In this document: piece after piece, positions 9,250 to 18,004 of the stretch
How positions within the stretch are numbered: the stretch's first letter is position 1
How the letters are laid out: the number at the start of each line of letters is the position of its first letter
Assembly (NCBI GenBank): GCA_902536765.1
Contig: CACAYM010000001.1
Location: 124,001-188,000, forward strand
Source of the DNA: an uncultured Pelagibacteraceae bacterium
Lineage (GTDB): Bacteria > Pseudomonadota > Alphaproteobacteria > Pelagibacterales > Pelagibacteraceae
Length of the DNA: 64,000 nt
Direction: 5' to 3'
Position numbers and translations under genes: made by a program
Notes under the pieces: model-generated
What the model saw: only the letters and a program-made list of their open reading frames with translations
Databases searched by the model: none
Told to the model about the DNA's origin: nothing

Positions 9250-10461
9250 TTATCTCAACTTTTTCTTATGGAAATTAATAAATCGTTCTACATCTTTTTT
9301 ATTAAAACTTTTATTTTCTTCAAAAGAAACATTTTTAAGCGAATAAGCTTTACTATTAGTAACTCTTGAAACAATTGTTGTATTTCCTTTATAAAGTTTT
9401 AGCTTAATGGAGCCATTAACTTTATTTCTTTTTAAATCTATAATTTTTTGTAATTTAAATCTTTCTTTTGAAAACCAGTAACCATTGTAAATCAACTCTG
9501 CATATCGTGGCATAATATTTTCTTTTAAATGCATTGTTGACCTATCTAATGAAACTGACTCAATTGCACGATGTGCAATCATTAACAACGTTCCACCTGG
9601 AGTTTCATAAACACCTCGAGATTTTATTCCCAAAAATCTATTTTCAACTAAATCAACTCGTCCTATACCATTAGTTCCAGCAAGATGATTTAGTCTCTTT
9701 AATAGACTCGCAGGAGATAATTTTTTTCCGTTTAAACCTATTGGATCACCTTTTTTAAAATTTATAGTTACATAAGTTGGTTTGTTTGGAGCCTTTTCAG
9801 GTGAGACAGTTCTTTGGAATATAAATTCTGGTGCTTGATTTTTTGGATTTTCTAAAACTTTTCCTTCAGTTGATGTGTGAAATAAATTATCATCAATCGA
9901 AAAAGGCGGTTCACCCTTTTTGTCTTTCGGTATTGGAATTTTATTTTTTTTAGCATAATTGATGAGATCAGTTCTAGAATTTAGGTTCCAAATGCGCCAA
10001 GGAGCAATTACTTTAATTTTTGGATTAAAAAAGTAGTAACCAAGTTCAAATCTTACTTGATCGTTCCCTTTTCCTGTAGATCCATGTGATACAGCGTAAG
10101 CTTTAAATTTTTTAGCAACCTTAATTTGTGCTTTTGCTATCAATGGTCTGGCTATAGACGTCCCTAATAAATATACACCTTCATAAACAGCGTGACCTCT
10201 AATCATTGGGAAAACATATTCTTTAACAAACTCGTCTTGTAAATCCTCAATTATAATATTTTTTACACCTAAATTTTTAGCATTATATATAATTTTTTTT
10301 TTATTTATTTCTTGTCCAATATCAGCCGTGAAAGCGATTACATCAGCGTTAAAATTTTCTTGAAGCCATTTTAAAATGATAGAAGTATCAAGGCCACCAG
10401 AATAGGCTAAAACAATTTTTTTTTTATGTTTTTTTTTAGCTGCAGCTTTTTTTTGCTTCAT
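9250..10461 (-). CDS. argG: Argininosuccinate synthase
   Basis: Joins citrulline and aspartate with ATP in arginine synthesis. The P-loop-like IVLAYSGGLDTSIILKWL, AYAVSHGSTGKGNDQVRFE, the IDDNLFHTSTEGKVLENP block and the FLGIKSRGVYETPGGTLL segment are diagnostic. There are 403 aa. The conserved part begins at KKIVLAYSGG; the 13 residues before it are almost all Lys and Ala. The ATG overlaps the 3' end of the IalB-like gene by 26 bases, so the two are likely co-transcribed. No closer Met exists. argH is not in the window. Confidence 0.97.
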   Translation of the reverse strand: MKQKKAAAKKKHKKKIVLAYSGGLDTSIILKWLQENFNADVIAFTADIGQEINKKKIIYNAKNLGVKNIIIEDLQDEFVKEYVFPMIRGHAVYEGVYLLGTSIARPLIAKAQIKVAKKFKAYAVSHGSTGKGNDQVRFELGYYFFNPKIKVIAPWRIWNLNSRTDLINYAKKNKIPIPKDKKGEPPFSIDDNLFHTSTEGKVLENPKNQAPEFIFQRTVSPEKAPNKPTYVTINFKKGDPIGLNGKKLSPASLLKRLNHLAGTNGIGRVDLVENRFLGIKSRGVYETPGGTLLMIAHRAIESVSLDRSTMHLKENIMPRYAELIYNGYWFSKERFKLQKIIDLKRNKVNGSIKLKLYKGNTTIVSRVTNSKAYSLKNVSFEENKSFNKKDVERFINFHKKKLR

Positions 10462-10942
10462 TATAAGCTTTTGTAAAACCTAGTAATGAATAATGATCAA
10501 TTGTTTGTGAGCCTGAAGAGTTATATCCTGAAACCATTATTCTAGATCCTTTTTTCATTGTTCTAATCATTTTTTTTTCAACTTTATTATCAGCTATCCA
10601 TGCAAAATTTTCTTGCGAAATATCAAATTTGTATTTGAACTTACCTGACTTTGCAGTTATTGAATTTTGTTTATTGAATTCATACCCAGCAGTCAGACTA
10701 ATTTCATCTACAATTTTTTCGTTAGGCCTGAAAGTAACAAATAATCTCGAGTCCCGCTTATTTGTTTTAGGCGACTGAAGCACGGGTTTTGATTGAGCAA
10801 AGCAAACAATGCCATCTGATTTTGTTAAAACCATAGTTTCCCAGTCTTTAAACTTACCAACTTTCTTAACTTCTTCGGCCATTAAGCTGAAAGGAAATAA
10901 TATTAAGATTAGACTTATAATAGTTTTATTAATTATGGACAT
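10436..10942 (-). CDS. Invasion-associated locus B (IalB) family protein
   Basis: A 168-aa exported protein. The N-terminus MSIINKTIISLILILFPFSLMA is a good signal peptide with cleavage likely after MA. The mature part begins KFKDWETMVLTKSDGIVCFAQS, the typical IalB opening with the Trp and the Cys, and ends in a second Cys (KKSCS), consistent with a periplasmic disulfide. The family was named in Bartonella, where it is tied to red-cell entry, but homologues are widespread in free-living alphaproteobacteria and their role there is unknown. It overlaps the Tas-like gene upstream by 10 bases and argG downstream by 26 bases. Confidence 0.8.
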   Translation of the reverse strand: MSIINKTIISLILILFPFSLMAEEVKKVGKFKDWETMVLTKSDGIVCFAQSKPVLQSPKTNKRDSRLFVTFRPNEKIVDEISLTAGYEFNKQNSITAKSGKFKYKFDISQENFAWIADNKVEKKMIRTMKKGSRIMVSGYNSSGSQTIDHYSLLGFTKAYNEAKKSCS

Positions 10943-11970
10943 GGATTTGGATATAATTTTTGAACATTGTTTATACTTTTTATAATTTCCTCAGAAAGAT
11001 TAACATTTACACTTTCTATGTTAGTTTTCAACTGCTGCATAGTCGTTGCTCCAATTATTACGCTAGTCACAAATGGTTGAATTTCGCAAAATTTAAGTGA
11101 CATTTGAGCCATATCTAAATTATATTTTTTAGAAATCTGGTAGTATTCCTCAACAGCATTTTCTCGATTTGGTTTATTGTATCTAGTCCAAAAATTATCA
11201 TCATGGTCTAATCTAGATTTTTTTGGTTTTTTATTATTTCGGTATTTTCCTGTTAAATGACCAATAGCTAATGGGGAATAAGCTAAAAGTCCTATTTTAT
11301 CCCTAATAGAAATTTCAGCTAGCCCAACTTCATATGATCTGTTAAGCAGGTTGTAAGGGTTTTGAATTGACATCATTCTAGGAAGTTTTTTTTCCTTTGA
11401 TATTTCAAGAAATTTATTTACGCCCCAAGGGGTTTCATTTGATAGACCGATGTATCTTATTTTTCCAGCTTCAATAAATTTTTGTAAACTTTCTAAAATT
11501 TCCTCAAATTTATTCCAATGCTCTTCATCAGAGTGCTTATAACCAAGTGTTCCAAACATATTAGTATTTCTTTCAGGCCAGTGTAATTGATATAAATCTA
11601 TATAATCTGTTTGAAGTCTTTTTAGACTTCCTTCAATTGCATCTGTTAAGTTTTTTTTACCATATTGGTTTCCACCTCCACGTACATAAGATCTCATCGG
11701 ACCACAAACTTTTGTAGCTAGAATTACCTCCTTTCTTTTTTTTGATTTTCTAAACCAGTTACCTATAATAATTTCGGTGTGCCCAAAAGTTTCTTCTTTA
11801 GGAGGTATTGAGTATAATTCTGCCGTATCCCAAAAATTAACTCCTTGATCAATTGCATAGTCCATTTGTTGGAATCCCTCTTCTTGTGAATTTTGCTCAC
11901 CCCAAGTCATCGTGCCGAGACATATTGTGCTAACTTTTAAGTCAGTATTACCTAGTTTTTTATAGTTCAT
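10933..11970 (-). CDS. tas: NADP(H)-dependent aldo/keto reductase, Tas-like
   Basis: A 345-aa TIM-barrel oxidoreductase. The start MNYKKLGNTDLKVSTICLG, the long insert VPP-like SIPPKEETFGHTE, DLYQLHWPERNTNMFG, and the end IGATTMQQLKTNIES follow E. coli Tas almost along the full length. The catalytic Asp, Tyr, Lys and His of the family are present (DTAELY, ATKV, YQLHWP). The physiological substrate of Tas proteins is not settled. It is the first gene of a minus-strand unit with the IalB-like gene and argG, and is divergent from the Bax-inhibitor gene across 52 bp. Confidence 0.9.
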   Translation of the reverse strand: MNYKKLGNTDLKVSTICLGTMTWGEQNSQEEGFQQMDYAIDQGVNFWDTAELYSIPPKEETFGHTEIIIGNWFRKSKKRKEVILATKVCGPMRSYVRGGGNQYGKKNLTDAIEGSLKRLQTDYIDLYQLHWPERNTNMFGTLGYKHSDEEHWNKFEEILESLQKFIEAGKIRYIGLSNETPWGVNKFLEISKEKKLPRMMSIQNPYNLLNRSYEVGLAEISIRDKIGLLAYSPLAIGHLTGKYRNNKKPKKSRLDHDDNFWTRYNKPNRENAVEEYYQISKKYNLDMAQMSLKFCEIQPFVTSVIIGATTMQQLKTNIESVNVNLSEEIIKSINNVQKLYPNPCP

Positions 11971-12022
11971 TACTATTAAGACTTCTTGAAAATGTTTTAA
12001 AAATTACTATATATACATTCTA

Positions 12023-12778
12023 ATGAACTTAAATAGACAAAACATCTTTCAAGCAACAGCAGCAAAAAAAACATTAGTTTGGGATGCTGGGCTAAGATCC
12101 TACATGCTCAAAATTTACAACTATATGGCAACCGGAGTTTTGTTAACGGGTATTATCGCTCTATTATCTTTTAAACTTTCAGTAGAGACAGGTACAAATG
12201 GAGCTATCACTGGATTTACACCAATGGGTGAGGCTTTATTTTTTTCAGGACTTAAGTGGGTGGTGATGTTGGCTCCTCTTGGAGTAGTGTTTTATATGAG
12301 CTTTGGTATAAATAAAATGAGCTATGCAAAAGCTCAAACAGTGTTTTGGATTTTTGCAGCATTGATGGGATTATCATTATCTTGGATATTGCTTGTTTAT
12401 ACAGGTGTGAGTGTTGCGAGAGTTTTCTTTATAACTTCTGCAACCTTCGGTGCAATGAGTATTTATGGATACACAACTAAAAGAGATTTAACAAAGCTTG
12501 GTTCATTTTTAATGATGGGTTTAATTGGAATAATAATTGCATCATTAGTAAATATTTTTCTTAAATCAGCGATGATGTACTTTATAGTATCTATTTTGGG
12601 CGTATTAATATTTGTAGGTTTAACTGCTTACGATACACAAAAAATAAAAAATATGTATTCAGCATCTGACAGTGGAGAAGTTATAGGTAAAAAAGCTGTT
12701 ATGGGTGCATTAACTCTTTACTTAGATTTTATAAATTTATTTATAATGCTATTGAGATTATTCGGCCAAAGAAGATAA
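12023..12778 (+). CDS. Bax inhibitor-1 / YccA (YbhL) family membrane protein
   Basis: A 251-aa protein with about seven hydrophobic helices after a cytosolic N-terminus (AAKKTLVWDAGLRSYMLKIYNYM). The closing part GLTAYDTQKIKNMY and LYLDFINLFIMLLRLFGQRR carries the conserved Asp residues of the BI-1/TMBIM family, which in other bacteria form a pH-sensitive calcium leak; E. coli YccA interacts with FtsH. Here the role is unknown. The gene is alone on its strand: divergent from the Tas-like gene and convergent with DUF2794, with 5 bases between stops. Confidence 0.92.
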   Translation: MNLNRQNIFQATAAKKTLVWDAGLRSYMLKIYNYMATGVLLTGIIALLSFKLSVETGTNGAITGFTPMGEALFFSGLKWVVMLAPLGVVFYMSFGINKMSYAKAQTVFWIFAALMGLSLSWILLVYTGVSVARVFFITSATFGAMSIYGYTTKRDLTKLGSFLMMGLIGIIIASLVNIFLKSAMMYFIVSILGVLIFVGLTAYDTQKIKNMYSASDSGEVIGKKAVMGALTLYLDFINLFIMLLRLFGQRR

Positions 12779-12783
12779 ATTTA

Positions 12784-13122
12784 TTATTTTATTTTTTTCC
12801 ACTTTGTTCTCAAAATAAGATTTTCTAAACTCGCAGAGTTATTTATAATTTTGCCATTCGAGTCTGTTATTGAGTACTTCAAGTTTTGGTTTATTGGTTT
12901 AAAAGTTTTACAAATTTTATAGACAGCATTTTCAGCTGCATTCTTAAAAACACTAAATGTAACTTTTTTGCTGGAAATAGCCAAGCCGTAGTCTTTCCAG
13001 GATCCATTTGAAACCATTTTTGCATATAAATTAAGAATTGATTTAAGTTCATCTTTTTCAAAAAAATAATTCTTCTCTTTTTTAAATTTATTATTTACAA
13101 CTAACTTTAAATTTCTATTCAT
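12784..13122 (-). CDS. DUF2794 family protein
   Basis: A 112-aa soluble protein of unknown function. FEKDELKSILNLYAKMVSNGSWKDYGLAIS and VTFSVFKNAAENAVYKICKTF match the pattern of DUF2794, a family largely limited to alphaproteobacteria (recalled from memory, not searched). No signal peptide or membrane segment is seen. Its start overlaps the end of yciB by 8 bases, which implies co-transcription with that septation-linked gene. Nothing more specific can be read from the sequence. Confidence 0.75.
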   Translation of the reverse strand: MNRNLKLVVNNKFKKEKNYFFEKDELKSILNLYAKMVSNGSWKDYGLAISSKKVTFSVFKNAAENAVYKICKTFKPINQNLKYSITDSNGKIINNSASLENLILRTKWKKIK

Positions 13123-13666
13123 CTATTTTATACTTATTTATTACATTAAATTGAAATGCTGTGAAGATAAAAGTTATTGGGAGCATACCCCAAACTTTAA
13201 AATTTACCCAAAATTCCTCTGATTGAGTTCTCCATATAATTTCATTTAAAATCGCCAAGCCAATAAAAAATAATGCCCATCTTTTATTCAAAATTTTCCA
13301 TCCATCGTCTTGGAGTTTCAATGCATTTCCTAAAAGTTTTTTAAGAACTGGTTCTTGCGTAAAAAATTTTCCAAAAATCAATCCAAAAGCAAATAAAATA
13401 TTAATTATTGTTGGCTTCATATATATGAAAATTGGATTTTTAAAATATATTGTTAATCCACCAAAAAGCGTGATCAAAATTCCACCAAGCAAAGGCACCA
13501 TTGGAACTTTTTTCTCTATTTTCCAAACAAAAGCTAAGGCAATCAAAGTTGCTAAAATAAAAGGAGGGATTGCAATTTCTAAATTTTTTTCATTTTTATA
13601 GTAAAATGTAAAGAATACTAATAGAGGACCAAAATCTGTGACAAATTTGTAAAAAGATTTATTCAC
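13115..13666 (-). CDS. yciB: Inner membrane spanning protein YciB (septation protein A)
   Basis: A 183-aa polytopic protein with five or so hydrophobic helices. KFVTDFGPLLVFFTFYY at the start, KPTIINILFAFGLIFGKFF in the middle, and GWKILNKRWALFFIGLAILNEIIWRTQSEEFWVNFKVWG near the end are characteristic of YciB/IspZ. The family affects cell envelope synthesis and septation. It is divergent from hspQ over a 78-bp gap and overlaps DUF2794 downstream by 8 bases. Confidence 0.92.
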   Translation of the reverse strand: MNKSFYKFVTDFGPLLVFFTFYYKNEKNLEIAIPPFILATLIALAFVWKIEKKVPMVPLLGGILITLFGGLTIYFKNPIFIYMKPTIINILFAFGLIFGKFFTQEPVLKKLLGNALKLQDDGWKILNKRWALFFIGLAILNEIIWRTQSEEFWVNFKVWGMLPITFIFTAFQFNVINKYKIDE

Positions 13667-13716
13667 AAAAAGATATTAACAGATTTAAAGATTAAATATA
13701 TTTTTTTTATTGATTT

Positions 13717-13722
13717 TATAAT
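13717..13722 (+). promoter_or_regulatory. Candidate -10 box for hspQ
   Basis: A perfect TATAAT lies 22 bases before the hspQ ATG in the yciB/hspQ divergent gap. No convincing -35 element sits 16-18 bases upstream, where the sequence is plain AT-rich. A start site near 13729 would give a 5' leader of about 15 bases. In a genome this AT-rich such boxes arise by chance, so confidence is limited. Confidence 0.35.
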
Positions 13723-13744
13723 TTAAATACCCATATTTATTAAT

Positions 13745-14065
13745 ATGACAATCCAAAAAGCAAAATTTTCAATTGGTGATGTAGTGAAACATAAGCACTT
13801 TGATTTCAGAGGTGTAATATATGATGTTGATTTTAAATTTAATAATTCCGAAGAATGGTATCAGTCTATTCCAAAAAATGTAAGACCTAGAAAAGATCAG
13901 CCTTTTTATCATCTTTTAGCCGAAAATGATGATCTCACTTACGAAGCTTACGTGTCTGAGCAAAATTTATTATCGGATGATTCTAAAGAGCCAGTTAAAC
14001 ATCCTCTTATTAATGAGATTTTTTCTGGCAAAAAAGGATCTAGCTATTTTAAGCAATACAATTAA
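13745..14065 (+). CDS. hspQ: Heat shock protein HspQ
   Basis: A 106-aa protein of the HspQ/YccV family. KFSIGDVVKHKHFDFRGVIYDVDFKF, then SEEWYQSIP and DQPFYHLLAENDD, then TYEAYVSEQNL form the complete conserved core. In E. coli and Salmonella HspQ binds hemimethylated DNA and acts as a specificity-enhancing factor for the Lon protease. The 106 aa include the full domain with a short C-terminal tail. It is monocistronic as far as can be seen, being divergent from yciB and followed by a 179-bp non-coding gap. Confidence 0.93.
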   Translation: MTIQKAKFSIGDVVKHKHFDFRGVIYDVDFKFNNSEEWYQSIPKNVRPRKDQPFYHLLAENDDLTYEAYVSEQNLLSDDSKEPVKHPLINEIFSGKKGSSYFKQYN

Positions 14066-14131
14066 TACATCTTTTTTCAAACACAATTGGCACAAATGTT
14101 GGTCACACTAAATATTTAAAATTTAAGTATA

Positions 14132-14191
14132 TTCTGATCAAGAGTGCAAACGTTTCCCTTAAGATTATCTCCCTCGCATTCTTGATCAGAA
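14132..14191. repeat. Long inverted repeat / hairpin upstream of ccmC
   Basis: Arms TTCTGATCAAGAGTGC (14132-14147) and GCATTCTTGATCAGAA (14176-14191) pair over 16 bp; the only non-Watson-Crick step is a G-T, which would be a G-U wobble in plus-strand RNA. The 28-nt loop is pyrimidine-rich. The motif CCCTT-TATCTC occurs twice: split by AAGAT inside the loop (14156-14172) and uninterrupted just after the stem (14197-14207). GC content is raised compared with flanking DNA. There is no T-run after the stem, so it does not look like an intrinsic terminator. It could be a small RNA, a ccm leader element or a protein site. The rest of the 14066-14244 gap shows no ORF worth calling. Confidence 0.6.
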
Positions 14192-14244
14192 CACGACCCT
14201 TTATCTCACTTTGAAAAATTAAAATTTCAATTATATATACATCA

Positions 14245-14946
14245 ATGAAACTTATCAAAAACTATCAATTTAGGTTGGTGCAAAAAAGTCAAAAAATTGT
14301 TTTGTGCTTATTTTTAATTGTCTTAATGCTTGGTTTATTTGAAGCTTTGATTATATCTCCCGAAGATTACTTGCAAGGTGACTCCGTAAGAATAATGTAT
14401 GTCCATGTTCCGTCAGCGTGGATCTCACTTGGTATATTTTCTTTAATGGCAACTCTATCAATTATGGTAATTCTTTTTAAGAACAAAGTATTTTTTTTGA
14501 TTGCAAAAAGTTTAGCTCCCTCTGGATTTATATTTAGCTTGGTTGCCTTAGTAACTGGCTCGATCTGGGGAAAACCAACTTGGGGAACGTGGTGGGCTTG
14601 GGATGCCAGAATAACGTCAATGTTAATATTATGCATCTTTTATTTAATGTACCTAATTGCATGGAGAATTTTTGAGAGCAAGGATTACGTAACTAAAATA
14701 ACTTCATTTATAGCAATTTTAGGATTTATAAATATTCCAATTATAAAATTTTCTGTTGATTGGTGGTCAACTTTACATCAACCGTCGTCTGTAAATATTT
14801 TCTCTGAAACAACTATCCATTCTACAATGCTAATACCCCTGGGCATCATGACTGCGGCATTTGCCCTATTTTCGTTGCTTATTTTTTTAATGAAATATAA
14901 TACAGAATTGATAAAAATTAAAAATAAAGGTTTAGACAGATTATGA
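14245..14946 (+). CDS. ccmC: Heme exporter CcmC
   Basis: A 233-aa inner-membrane protein of system I cytochrome c maturation that loads heme onto CcmE. The tryptophan-rich WGTWWAWDARITSMLIL, with flanking His in YVHVPSAW and STLHQPSS, is the heme-handling signature. About six membrane helices are evident. It is the first gene of ccmC-D-E-F-G-H. The ABC-type partners ccmA and ccmB, which release holo-CcmE, are not upstream and must lie elsewhere. The stop overlaps the ccmD start by 4 bases. Confidence 0.95.
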   Translation: MKLIKNYQFRLVQKSQKIVLCLFLIVLMLGLFEALIISPEDYLQGDSVRIMYVHVPSAWISLGIFSLMATLSIMVILFKNKVFFLIAKSLAPSGFIFSLVALVTGSIWGKPTWGTWWAWDARITSMLILCIFYLMYLIAWRIFESKDYVTKITSFIAILGFINIPIIKFSVDWWSTLHQPSSVNIFSETTIHSTMLIPLGIMTAAFALFSLLIFLMKYNTELIKIKNKGLDRL

Positions 14947-15176
14947 TTTTAGAATTATTTAATATGAACGGATATGGTTATTACGTTCTCTCGTCATTCT
15001 TGTTCACGCTTGTTTGTTTTCTTGGACTTTACTTAATAACAAAATCACAACTTACAAAAGAGCAAAATAAATTTAATGTTAAATTTAGCGAATTAAACTC
15101 TGAACAAGTTAAAGAAGCTAAAAAACAAAAAATTTACAAAGAAATTATAGCAACAGAGATATATTCTGAAATTTAA
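14943..15176 (+). CDS. ccmD: Heme exporter protein CcmD-like
   Basis: A 77-aa protein with a single membrane helix (YGYYVLSSFLFTLVCFLGLYLI) near the N-terminus and a charged cytosolic tail rich in Lys and Glu. Sequence alone would not identify it. The size, the topology and the position between ccmC and ccmE make CcmD very likely; CcmD helps release holo-CcmE from the CcmABC complex. It is a little longer than the usual 50-60 aa. The start overlaps the ccmC stop (ATGA). Confidence 0.8.
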   Translation: MILELFNMNGYGYYVLSSFLFTLVCFLGLYLITKSQLTKEQNKFNVKFSELNSEQVKEAKKQKIYKEIIATEIYSEI

Positions 15177-15185
15177 CTTTTGGTC

Positions 15186-15605
15186 ATGTATAACAAAAAA
15201 GTTAAGTTAAGAGCTTTATTTCTTTTTCTTTCCATAGCATCATTAACATTAACTATTTTTTTAGTTTTAAGAGCTTTAGAAGAAAATGTCGTTTATTTTC
15301 TATCTCCAACAGAAATCAAAAATTTAAATGAAACAACAACAGAAAAAATTAGAGTAGGTGGAATGGTCAAAGATCAATCTATTAAAATTAACTCTGATAA
15401 AATAAACTTTATTATTACTGACTTTAAAAATGAAATTAATGTTACTTATTCGGGTATAGTTCCTAATTTATTTCAAGAAGGCAAAGGTGTTGTTGCCGAA
15501 GGCATTCTTAGAGACAAAAATTATTTTAAAGCACAAAAGATACTGGCCAAACATGACGAGAATTATATTCCCCCAGAAGTAAAGGCCAGTTTAGGAGAAA
15601 AGTAA
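15186..15605 (+). CDS. ccmE: Cytochrome c-type biogenesis heme chaperone CcmE
   Basis: Periplasmic heme chaperone anchored by one N-terminal helix ([19 protein letters not shown]). The beta-barrel segment [13 protein letters not shown], then [17 protein letters not shown], ends in [14 protein letters not shown], where the His binds heme covalently and the Tyr follows in the HxxxY pattern. The track starts at a TTG (15180); I use the ATG at 15186, giving 139 aa. It lies 9 bases after ccmD and 1 base before the TTG start of ccmF. Confidence 0.95.
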   Translation: MYNKKVKLRALFLFLSIASLTLTIFLVLRALEENVVYFLSPTEIKNLNETTTEKIRVGGMVKDQSIKINSDKINFIITDFKNEINVTYSGIVPNLFQEGKGVVAEGILRDKNYFKAQKILAKHDENYIPPEVKASLGEK

Positions 15606-15606
15606 A

Positions 15607-17487
15607 TTGATTTTTAATTATTTAGGTAATTTTGCTCTTTTATTTTGTTTAATAATTTCATTAGTTATATTTATTACTTCTATAAAAAGTTTAAATAACA
15701 AAAATTTTTTCTTAAAAAAAAGCTTAAATGAATTGCTCTTTTTGAAATTTTTTTTTGCTATTTTAAGTTTTTCAAGCCTTATAATTTTATTTATTATCTC
15801 TGAGTTTAGTAATGAAACAGTTTTAAACAACTCACATATTTCAAAACCTTTATTTTATAAAATATCAGGCACATGGGGTAATCATGAAGGCAGTCTACTT
15901 CTCTGGCTATTAGTATTAACTTTTTTTACTTTTTTCTACTTCTTAAATTCTAAAAATAGGCCCACAGATGAAAGATTATTAACAATAATGTTTCAAGAAG
16001 TAATAATTTTAGGTTTTCTATTTTTTTTATTAAAAGCCTCTAATCCTTTCAATATTATTTATCCTGTGCCAAAAGAAGGTTTAGGTCTGAACCCAATCTT
16101 GCAAGATCCATTATTAGCTATTCATCCCCCTGTTCTTTATTTGGGATACGTGACCACTTCAATTGTATTTTCCTCTTCATTAGCTGGATTGATAAAGGGA
16201 AATATAAATAATTTGTGGGCTAAAGATATAAAAAAGTGGGTTTTTATATCCTGGACATTTTTAACTTTAGGTATCCTGCTTGGATCCATTTGGGCTTACT
16301 ATGAATTAGGTTGGGGAGGCTTTTGGTTTTGGGATCCAGTTGAAAATATTTCTCTAATGCCTTGGTTAAGTCTTACTGCACTTGTTCATTGTGTATTAGC
16401 TTTAGAAAAAAGATCAATTTTACATTCTTGGACTGTTATACTTTCTATTATAACTTTTACACTAGGTATTTGTGGAACTTTTCTTGTTCGATCTGGAATA
16501 TTAAATTCAGTCCACACTTTTGCCAATGATCCCGAAAGAGGATTATACATATTATTCTTTTTATTTTTCTTAATTTTTTTATCTGTTTTTATTTATTTTA
16601 TTTTTGAAGATAAATTTAAATTAAATAATAAAAATTTAAATGTTTTCACTAAAGAATCGTCAATAATACTTAATAACTGGTTTGTAATGTATTTTTTGTC
16701 GGTCATTTTGATTGGCACTATATATCCAATTTTTTTAGAAGTTTTATCTAATGAAAAGATTTCGGTAGGTCCACCATTTTTTAATAAATTAATAATTCCT
16801 TTTTTAATTCCATTTTTGATTTTTATGTCAATTGGTCCAAATTTAAAGTGGATAAAAAATAACCATTTTACAAAAAAGTTAAAATTGATACTTATATTTA
16901 TTTTGAGCATTATTTTATCAGCTCTAGTCTCGAAATTTTTTGGAAATGCTACGTTAAATATAACAATATTATTAGCTGCAAGCTTTTATCTTTTCTTTAT
17001 TACTATCAAAGATTTAATAAAAAAAGGTTTTAAAAATTATTCGCAAACAATTTCCCATTTTGGTTTTAGTTTGTTGGTTTTAAGTATATTGTTAAATAGC
17101 ATCTTCTCAAATGAGGTAACCTCAAACATGCGTGTTGGCGATGAAATAAAATTCTATGATAAAATAATAAAATTACAAAAACTTGAAAATACTACAGAGG
17201 CGAACTTTTTAAAGTTAATTGCTTATTTTAAAATTGAGGAAAAAAATAAAACAGAATTAGTTTTAGAACCAGAAATTCGAATTTATGATAAACCAGTGAC
17301 AATAACAAGTGAGGCGGCAATTAAGACAGATATTTTAAAAGATAGATTTTTAGTTATAAATCTAGTCAAAGAAAATGAATACCTGAATGTAAGATATCAA
17401 GAAAAACCATTTATGCTCTGGATTTGGATTTCGGCCATTATAATTTCATTAGGTGGAATTATTAATATATTTAAAAAAAATGAATAA
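15607..17487 (+). CDS. ccmF: Cytochrome c heme lyase subunit CcmF
   Basis: A 626-aa polytopic protein of the heme ligation complex. The WWD-type domain GWGGFWFWDPVENISLMPWL, the His motifs WGNHEGSLLLW, IHPPVLYLGY and SVHTFANDPERGLY, and roughly 14 hydrophobic helices are present. The start is a TTG at 15607: translated as Met, it gives MIFNYLGNFALLF, which lines up with the usual CcmF N-terminus, and no in-frame ATG lies upstream. Length is slightly short of the common 640-660 aa. It overlaps ccmG by 8 bases. Confidence 0.95.
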   Translation: MIFNYLGNFALLFCLIISLVIFITSIKSLNNKNFFLKKSLNELLFLKFFFAILSFSSLIILFIISEFSNETVLNNSHISKPLFYKISGTWGNHEGSLLLWLLVLTFFTFFYFLNSKNRPTDERLLTIMFQEVIILGFLFFLLKASNPFNIIYPVPKEGLGLNPILQDPLLAIHPPVLYLGYVTTSIVFSSSLAGLIKGNINNLWAKDIKKWVFISWTFLTLGILLGSIWAYYELGWGGFWFWDPVENISLMPWLSLTALVHCVLALEKRSILHSWTVILSIITFTLGICGTFLVRSGILNSVHTFANDPERGLYILFFLFFLIFLSVFIYFIFEDKFKLNNKNLNVFTKESSIILNNWFVMYFLSVILIGTIYPIFLEVLSNEKISVGPPFFNKLIIPFLIPFLIFMSIGPNLKWIKNNHFTKKLKLILIFILSIILSALVSKFFGNATLNITILLAASFYLFFITIKDLIKKGFKNYSQTISHFGFSLLVLSILLNSIFSNEVTSNMRVGDEIKFYDKIIKLQKLENTTEANFLKLIAYFKIEEKNKTELVLEPEIRIYDKPVTITSEAAIKTDILKDRFLVINLVKENEYLNVRYQEKPFMLWIWISAIIISLGGIINIFKKNE

Positions 17488-18004
17488 TAGATATTTTAAA
17501 TATTTTATTGTAATTTTTCTTATCTTTACATTTTTTATTTTTTATTATGGATTAAAAAAAAAAAATTTTTATACAACAGAGGATATAAGCATTAAAAAGT
17601 TTCCAAATCTAATTCTTAACGACTTTTATACTGATAGCACAACCTCGTTTGATGATATTCTGAAAGGAAGTAATTATTATCTTGTAAATATTTGGGCCTC
17701 ATGGTGTTTACCATGTAGAGAAGAACATCCGTATTTAGTTCAGCTAAAAAAAAATTTATCTATTAAAATAATCGGAATTAATTATAAGGATAAAAGAGAT
17801 AATGCTTTAAAATTTCTCGACGAATATGAGAATCCATATACAGTTATATTAAACGATAAAGATGGAACAACATCTATAGAAATTGGAGCGTATGGGGTTC
17901 CAGAGAGTTTTATTTTAAATGAAGAAAAAAAAATTGTTAAAAAAATTATTGGCCCAATTGATAAAAAAAAATTTAATGAAATAAAAAAATTAATAAAAAA
18001 ATGA
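17480..18004 (+). CDS. ccmG: Thiol:disulfide interchange protein CcmG/DsbE
   Basis: A membrane-anchored periplasmic thioredoxin that reduces the apocytochrome c CXXCH cysteines or CcmH. After one N-terminal helix, NIWASWCLPCREEHP carries the WCxPC active site, and YGVPESFIL holds the cis-Pro loop. I place the start at the ATG at 17480 (174 aa, overlapping ccmF by 8 bases) instead of the GTG at 17453, because MNNRYFKYFIVIFLIF makes a clean anchor. The stop overlaps ccmH by 4 bases. Confidence 0.93.
   Translation: MNNRYFKYFIVIFLIFTFFIFYYGLKKKNFYTTEDISIKKFPNLILNDFYTDSTTSFDDILKGSNYYLVNIWASWCLPCREEHPYLVQLKKNLSIKIIGINYKDKRDNALKFLDEYENPYTVILNDKDGTTSIEIGAYGVPESFILNEEKKIVKKIIGPIDKKKFNEIKKLIKK

Noticed and set aside
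13926-14111. 61-aa ORF running past the end of hspQ
   Set aside because: Out-of-frame shadow of hspQ; the part beyond hspQ shows no conserved features.
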